NCBI GenBank assembly: GCA_900548275.1
Contig: URJY01000004.1
Span: forward strand, 29,816-93,815
DNA length: 64,000 bases
Direction of reading: 5' to 3'
DNA from: an uncultured Opitutales bacterium
Lineage (GTDB): Bacteria > Verrucomicrobiota > Verrucomicrobiia > Opitutales > Intestinicryptomonadaceae
Shown here piece by piece: positions 59,611 through 64,000 of this stretch. Numbering within the stretch: the first letter of the stretch is position 1; every line of letters begins with the position of its first letter. The translations under genes were made by a program, and so were the position numbers. Under the pieces are notes generated by a model that was not told the DNA's origin, made no database searches, and saw only the letters and a program-made list of their open reading frames with translations.

Positions 59611-60987
59611 CTAATGGGAAAGCGATTTCATCAGAAAATCGACCACCCTCTTTACGTTTGTGTCGTTATGCTCCAAGAGGGTCTCGACCGTGTGCATTGC
59701 GTGGATTACCGTGCCGTGGTCGCGCCCGCCGAAACGCTTGCCGATTTCCTGAAGCGTGTGGCTTGTCAGCTTTCTGGAAATGAACATGGCAATCTGGCGC
59801 GCGAGCGCAATCGTCGCGGTGCGGCGTTTGCCGCAGAGGTCTTCGGGGGTAAGATGAAAACGGTCGGCGGTGCACTTTTGGATTTTCTCGATGTCGACGG
59901 CAGCTCCGTCTTCCTGAACAATGTCGTCGGCAAGAAGATACGTAGCCTTTTCAAGCGTGATTGCCGAAGAGGAATCTATCAGCGAACAATAGCCGATAAG
60001 CTTGTTCAATGCGCCCTCCATTCGGCGGACGTTCTTCGTAAACTTGCGGGCGATGAAATCGAGGACATCCGCGCCGATTTGCGAAGTTCCCGACGACGAC
60101 GCCTTTTTGCGCAGAATCGCAAGGCGCGTTTCGTAGTCGGGCATCTTGATGTCGGCAGCCATCCCCCACGCGAAACGCGAAACGAGACGCTTTTCGATGT
60201 CCTGAACCTCGTTTATCGGCTTGTCGCACGAAAGGACAATCTGCTTGTTTGCGTTGAAAAGCTCGTTGAATGTATGGAAAAATTCGTTCTGGCTGCTTTC
60301 CTTTTTCGCGAAGAACTGGATGTCGTCGATAAGGAGCACGTCGGTATTGCGGTAGCGTTTGCGGAACGCGGCGATGTTGCCGTTGCCGAGCGCGTTAATA
60401 TAGTCGTTTACAAACGTTTCCGAAGAAATGTAGACGACCTTCGCCGACGGATTGTTCTTGATGATAAAGTGCGCGATTGCGTGCATCAGGTGGGTTTTAC
60501 CCAAGCCCGTATCGCCGTAGAGAAACAGGGGGTTGAACGCCTTGCCCACATTCTGGGCGACGGCAAGAGCCGCCGCGTGCGCGAGTGCGTTGCTTTCGCC
60601 AACGACGAAGTTTTCGAATGTGTTGCGCGGATTTATCGAAATGGGCGTTTTCGGAGCGTCGGCGACGGTGCGAACCGCGGCGCGGCGGTCGTCTTCGGGC
60701 TTGGAAACGGGCAGCTGGGACGACTCCTTGACGATTATGTCGACATCGACATTATGGCTTGCCGCAAGCGAAAGATTCTGAATGAGAATGTCTTTGTAAT
60801 TGTCGAGAATCCAGTACGGAGCGAACGCACTGGGCGAGGAGAGCACGATTTTGTTTTCGTCTCCGCCCGCGCATTCGAGGTTCGAGAACCACTCGTTGTA
60901 TGCCTCTTCGGGCAGAGCGACAGCCAATTCGGCTTTTGCTTTTTGCCAAATTTCGGAGAGCACTGAATCTGTAGTCAAAGGGGTCAT
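59611..60987 (-). CDS. dnaA: Chromosomal replication initiator DnaA
   Basis: 458 residues. Domain I starts SVLSEIWQKAKAELAV. The AAA+ domain III has Walker A GDTGLGKTHLMHAIAH and Walker B VLLIDDIQFFAKKESSQNEF, then sensor regions near RLVSRFAWG. Domain IV carries the DnaA-box-binding signature RQIAMFISRKLTSHTLQEIG and FGGRDHGTVIHA. The ATG at 60987 is preferred over an in-frame GTG nine codons upstream. The gene faces away from ruvX across an AT-rich gap with DnaA-box-like sites. dnaN is not adjacent. Confidence 0.96.
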   Translation of the reverse strand: MTPLTTDSVLSEIWQKAKAELAVALPEEAYNEWFSNLECAGGDENKIVLSSPSAFAPYWILDNYKDILIQNLSLAASHNVDVDIIVKESSQLPVSKPEDDRRAAVRTVADAPKTPISINPRNTFENFVVGESNALAHAAALAVAQNVGKAFNPLFLYGDTGLGKTHLMHAIAHFIIKNNPSAKVVYISSETFVNDYINALGNGNIAAFRKRYRNTDVLLIDDIQFFAKKESSQNEFFHTFNELFNANKQIVLSCDKPINEVQDIEKRLVSRFAWGMAADIKMPDYETRLAILRKKASSSGTSQIGADVLDFIARKFTKNVRRMEGALNKLIGYCSLIDSSSAITLEKATYLLADDIVQEDGAAVDIEKIQKCTADRFHLTPEDLCGKRRTATIALARQIAMFISRKLTSHTLQEIGKRFGGRDHGTVIHAMHTVETLLEHNDTNVKRVVDFLMKSLSH

Positions 60988-61628
60988 TATTCTGTTTTCG
61001 GGGCAATTATTCACACAAAAAGGCGGGGGTGGTCAAGGTAAAATCTGCGCGCGCAAAAACGCCCGTACTTTCGGAGTTTTTCGCGAATCCGAAAGCGTCA
61101 TAGCCCTGTGCCGATTTGTATGCCATATTTTTAAATTATTTATTTGCAAATTATTAAACTAAAAACCTCAAGCATCTGCCTTTTGAAATCGGCGGCATTC
61201 GAGGTTTTCGGTTCGGTTCAATTTTTTTGAACTTGAGCCATCTTCGCGCTAAATCGAAAACTTGCAAGAAGAAGTTTTTTACAAGTTATTAACATTTTGA
61301 TTGTGGAAAAATTTTTAAAGAAAAAACTTGCCAAGACATCCCCGAAACAGAATCTGCGCAACCGTCTGATTTACGGGAAGATTGCAATACGCCGAAAATC
61401 GAAACATCATAAAATGGGAGTTCGCGGTTGTCCCGCAAGGCGCAATCGCATAAAAACAAAGGGCTTAACCCTGTTCAAAAAGCCCGAAAATGAGGTTTTT
61501 CGATTTCGTAAGTGCGGCATCCGCAAAAAAATTTTCAGCCGAAAAAAATTTTTTCGGGACGGCGTTGCGCACAAATCGGGAAGATTTTTCTTTCGTTTGT
61601 CGGCAAAACAATCTAAAACCCCCTACCC
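60988..61628. other. AT-rich dnaA upstream region, candidate replication origin
   Basis: A 641-bp gap with no convincing gene. DnaA-box-like sequences are TTATTCACA (61007-61015, one mismatch to TTATCCACA), TTATTAACA (61286-61294, two mismatches) and the reverse-oriented TGTGGAAAA (61312-61320, one mismatch). A stretch rich in A and T (about 61121-61166) could be a duplex-unwinding element. Inverted repeats occur at 61461-61485 (GGGCTT/AAGCCC) and 61539-61557 (CCGAAAAAA/TTTTTTCGG). Confidence 0.5.
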
Positions 61629-62075
61629 GTGAATTTATTGGGAATAGACTACGGCCACAAACGCATAGGGCTTGCCTATGCGGACACGTCGCTCGGGGTT
61701 GCCGTACCGATTCCCGCGGCGGTTCAGCCGACTCTCGAAGCGCGGCTCGAACAGATTGCGCAGGACATCAAGCTGCGTTCAATCGACAAAATCGTCGTGG
61801 GGTATCCCTACAATATGGACGGCAGCGTTGGCGACAAAGCCCGCGAGGTCGACGAATTTATAGCGAAGATAGAGGCGATGTTCGGCCTGCCCGTCGAAAG
61901 AACCGACGAGCGTCTCAGCTCGTTCCAAGCCGAGAACGACTTTTTCGCGATGTCGCCGAAGACGAAAAAGTCGGTTGCCGCCCGCAAGAAACACAGGCGC
62001 ACGGGCGACATCGACTCGCGTGCGTGCGCGCTCTTTCTGCGCGAGTATCTCGAAACGCAGGGCGGTCGAAAATGA
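61629..62075 (+). CDS. ruvX: RuvX/YqgF-family putative Holliday-junction resolvase
   Basis: 148 residues with an RNase H fold. The first catalytic Asp is in LLGIDYGHKRIGLAYAD, followed by IDKIVVGYPYNMDGSVGDKA, the second acidic residue in VERTDERLSS, and a final Asp in DIDSRACALFLREYL. E. coli YqgF is linked to 16S rRNA maturation. The start is GTG. Its TGA overlaps the truA start as ATGA. Confidence 0.92.
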   Translation: MNLLGIDYGHKRIGLAYADTSLGVAVPIPAAVQPTLEARLEQIAQDIKLRSIDKIVVGYPYNMDGSVGDKAREVDEFIAKIEAMFGLPVERTDERLSSFQAENDFFAMSPKTKKSVAARKKHRRTGDIDSRACALFLREYLETQGGRK

Positions 62076-62869
62076 GCCGTTCGCCGAAAAAAGTTCCCCT
62101 GCCCGCCCCCGACGCCTCCGCGCCGATGTCGCGCTTCAAATGCGTCTGCGCGTACGACGGAACCGACTTTTGCGGATGGCAGTCGCAGCCCGACGGCAAT
62201 GCCGTTCAGGACTTCCTCGAGCGCAGGCTCGAACGGATTTTCAAGCGCAAAATAAGAATCCACGGCAGCGGTCGCACCGACGCGGGCGTTCACGCAAATG
62301 CGCAAGTCTTCCATTTCGACGCCCAGTGGAAACACCCCGTGGAATCGCTCTTTGCCGCGCTCAAAAGCGGCTATCCCGATTCGCTCCAGATTTTGTCGGT
62401 CGAGCGCGTCCCCGAGGCTTTCCACGCCCGTTACTCGGCGAAGGGAAAACGTTATGTGTACTATATAAGAGAGGGGCGGTCGATGCCCAAGACCACGCGC
62501 TACGAATGGTCGATAGGCGGCAGGACGCTCGACGTCGACGCGATGAACGATGCCGCCGCCGTTCTGCTCGGCACGCACGACTTCACTTCGTTCAGCGCAA
62601 GCAGGGGTACCGACGCAAAGGACAATCCCGTAAAGACCCTATTAAAGCTCGAAGCCAAGCGCAAAAAAGACCTGATAGTCTTCACCACGCGCGGAAGCGG
62701 CTATATGTACAAGATGGTGCGGCTGCTTGTGGGCGCGCTTTTCGAGGTCGGTTGCGGCAAACTTTCGAAGTCGGACATCGCCGAGATTCTGGAGTCGAGG
62801 AAGCGCGGAATCCACAAGTTCCAAGCCGCCCCCGCAAAGGGTCTCACGCTCGACAGGGTTTTCTACTGA
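62072..62869 (+). CDS. truA: tRNA pseudouridine(38-40) synthase TruA
   Basis: 265-residue enzyme that isomerises uridines 38-40 of many tRNAs. The core begins FKCVCAYDGTDFCGWQSQPD. The catalytic Asp is in GSGRTDAGVHANAQVFHF, and FHARYSAKGKRYVYYI and GSGYMYKMVRLLVGAL follow. The ATG at 62072 overlaps the ruvX stop by 4 bp and is preferred to a longer in-frame reading that runs through ruvX. About 18 residues precede the conserved core. Confidence 0.93.
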   Translation: MSRSPKKVPLPAPDASAPMSRFKCVCAYDGTDFCGWQSQPDGNAVQDFLERRLERIFKRKIRIHGSGRTDAGVHANAQVFHFDAQWKHPVESLFAALKSGYPDSLQILSVERVPEAFHARYSAKGKRYVYYIREGRSMPKTTRYEWSIGGRTLDVDAMNDAAAVLLGTHDFTSFSASRGTDAKDNPVKTLLKLEAKRKKDLIVFTTRGSGYMYKMVRLLVGALFEVGCGKLSKSDIAEILESRKRGIHKFQAAPAKGLTLDRVFY

Positions 62870-62989
62870 CCCTCCCCGCCGAACCGCTCCCCGTCCCGCG
62901 CGGGCGAATATGCGGGCTTTTTGGCTTGTATTTTGTGCAAAGCCCCCTACTGTATCGCTTTTTGACCATTTAAATTTTTAGGGAATTTT

Positions 62990-63946
62990 ATGAAATACGC
63001 TATTGGTGTTGACATCGGTGGAACGAATACAAAGTTGGGCATTGTTGACGAAAAGGGAAACGTCCTCAAACGCCACGACTTCAAAACAACCGACTACAAA
63101 GATTTTGCAACCTATGCCGAAGGCTTGGAACGCGCCATCACGTTTATGATGTCCGATTTCGACGGCGACTGTGTCGGTGTGGGTATCGGTGCGCCCAACG
63201 GCAACTATTACACGGGCACGATTGAGTATGCCCCCAACCTCCCGTTCGGCAAAAGCGTTCCGATTGTCGAAACGCTCAAGATGGCTCTCGGGATGGACAC
63301 CATTTGCCTTAGCAACGACGCAAACGCCGCCGCTCTCGGCGAAAAAATCTACGGCGGCGGGCGCAATTTGAGCCACTTCATCGTAATCACGCTCGGTACG
63401 GGCTTGGGTTCGGGTATCATCACCGACGGCAAGCTGCTCTTGGGTGCCGACGGTTTTGCGGGCGAGCTTGGGCACGTATGTGCCGTTCCCAACGGCAGGC
63501 TTTGCGGTTGCGGCAAGTACGGCTGTCTCGAAACCTATGCGTCGGCGACGGGTATCAAGCGCACTTTCTTGGAGATGGTCGCAAAGTACAACGGCGAATC
63601 GAGCATTGCCAATGTTCCGTGGGAAAAGCTCGACGCCCGCGTAATTGAGGACGCCGCGCGTGCGGGCGACAGAGCCGCCGCCGAAACGTATCAGATTACG
63701 GGCAGTCTCTTGGGTCGCGCTCTCGGCGACTTTGTGCACTTCTCGCGTCCCTCGGCGATTTTCCTCTTCGGGGGCCCCGTAAAGAGCGGCGAGCTTATCC
63801 TCAACCCCACGAAAATTGCGATGGAAAAAAATCTTATGCCCGTCTTCCGCGACAAGGTAAAGGTTCTCCCCTCCGAACTCCCCGAAAGCGACGCCGCCAT
63901 CTTGGGAGCATCCGCAATGGTATGGGACGCCGTCCTAAACGCATAG
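62990..63946 (+). CDS. ROK-family sugar kinase (glucokinase type)
   Basis: 318 residues. The phosphate-binding motif is IGVDIGGTNTKLGIVDEKG, and the catalytic Asp is in CLSNDANAAALGEKI. The ROK signature follows (VITLGTGLGSGIITDGKLL), as does the zinc site with His in GELGHVCAVP and cysteines in LCGCGKYGCLE. No N-terminal DNA-binding domain is present, so it is a kinase rather than a ROK repressor. An AGGGA sequence just upstream may be its ribosome-binding site. Its stop codon's last base is the first base of a dispersed palindromic repeat. Confidence 0.92.
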   Translation: MKYAIGVDIGGTNTKLGIVDEKGNVLKRHDFKTTDYKDFATYAEGLERAITFMMSDFDGDCVGVGIGAPNGNYYTGTIEYAPNLPFGKSVPIVETLKMALGMDTICLSNDANAAALGEKIYGGGRNLSHFIVITLGTGLGSGIITDGKLLLGADGFAGELGHVCAVPNGRLCGCGKYGCLETYASATGIKRTFLEMVAKYNGESSIANVPWEKLDARVIEDAARAGDRAAAETYQITGSLLGRALGDFVHFSRPSAIFLFGGPVKSGELILNPTKIAMEKNLMPVFRDKVKVLPSELPESDAAILGASAMVWDAVLNA

Positions 63947-64000
63947 CAGGCTGCAGCCTGCACGGCTACGGAACTTCGTTCCTTCTTGTGATACTTCGGC
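63946..64000 (+). repeat. Dispersed 55-bp palindromic repeat, copy B (cut by window end)
   Basis: Begins GCAGGCTGCAGCCTGC directly at the last base of the ROK kinase stop codon, followed by ACGGCTACGGAAC-TTC-GTTCC. It matches copy A at 45261 with about 4 mismatches and may continue outside the window. As a 3' hairpin pair it may act as a terminator or mRNA stabiliser. Confidence 0.85.

Noticed and set aside
61297..61632. 111-residue plus-strand frame in the dnaA-ruvX gap
   Set aside because: Lys/Arg-rich sequence without family resemblance or ribosome-binding site; it overlaps the ruvX start and the AT-rich region expected for an origin.
61490..62071. In-frame upstream extension of truA
   Set aside because: It covers the whole ruvX gene in a different frame; truA has a natural ATG at 62072 overlapping the ruvX stop.

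Overview
The window looks like a chromosomal segment of a Gram-negative, saccharolytic bacterium, most likely of the Verrucomicrobiota (Opitutae-like). This assignment is inferred from an LpxC-FabZ fusion, an LpxA gene for lipid A, a complete MoxR/Bat aerotolerance operon, very large secreted GH42-, GH50- and GH2-type glycoside hydrolases and a GatCAB amidotransferase operon. Few start codons have a Shine-Dalgarno sequence. Coding density is high. I see no insertion sequence, prophage or CRISPR array.

Layout. 1-2046 (minus): lpxA (cut by the window edge) and lpxC/fabZ. 2251-11153 (plus): recN, ftsK, panD, a class V aminotransferase and a type IA topoisomerase. 11288-16663 (plus): two tandem paralogous GH42-like enzymes. 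16802-20008 (plus): a three-gene redox operon with a Tat-exported small subunit, a GMC flavoprotein dehydrogenase and an octaheme cytochrome c. 20060-22770 (minus): uup-type ABC-F and an acyl-ACP thioesterase. 22877-31804 (minus): moxR, DUF58, a small membrane protein, batA, a batB-batC fusion, batD and batE, mostly joined by ATGA overlaps. 31947-33949 (minus): a secreted DNRLRE-like protein and hpf. 34192-35729: an SDR gene and tRNA-Leu(GAG), tRNA-Ala(CGC) and, on the minus strand, tRNA-Thr(CGT).

35901-43405 (plus): a GH50-like enzyme, then GH2 beta-galactosidase, nth and miaA in one overlapping transcription unit. 43433-45167 (minus): a secreted mutarotase-like protein and a NIF3-family protein. 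45187-45769 is non-coding and unusual. It holds five consecutive hairpins, then a roughly 270-bp element bounded by 29-bp inverted repeats with further nested stems. A 55-bp part of the hairpin array recurs at 63946-64000. 45770-50333 (minus): gatC, gatA, gatB and a Ste24-type protease. 50477-58568: a clan GH-A hydrolase, a chagasin-like lipoprotein, a CapD/FlaA1-type epimerase, a second ABC-F and pta. 58729-60987 (minus): SGNH hydrolase and dnaA. 60988-61628 is an AT-rich gap with DnaA-box-like sites (candidate oriC). 61629-63946 (plus): ruvX, truA and a ROK sugar kinase.

Taken together, the secreted GH42-like, GH50-like, GH2 and mutarotase-like proteins suggest breakdown of galactose-containing glycans. 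The ROK kinase and Pta fit sugar entry into glycolysis and acetate production. The GMC/cytochrome operon suggests periplasmic sugar or polyol oxidation linked to the respiratory chain. These functional links are inferences from families and neighbourhood.
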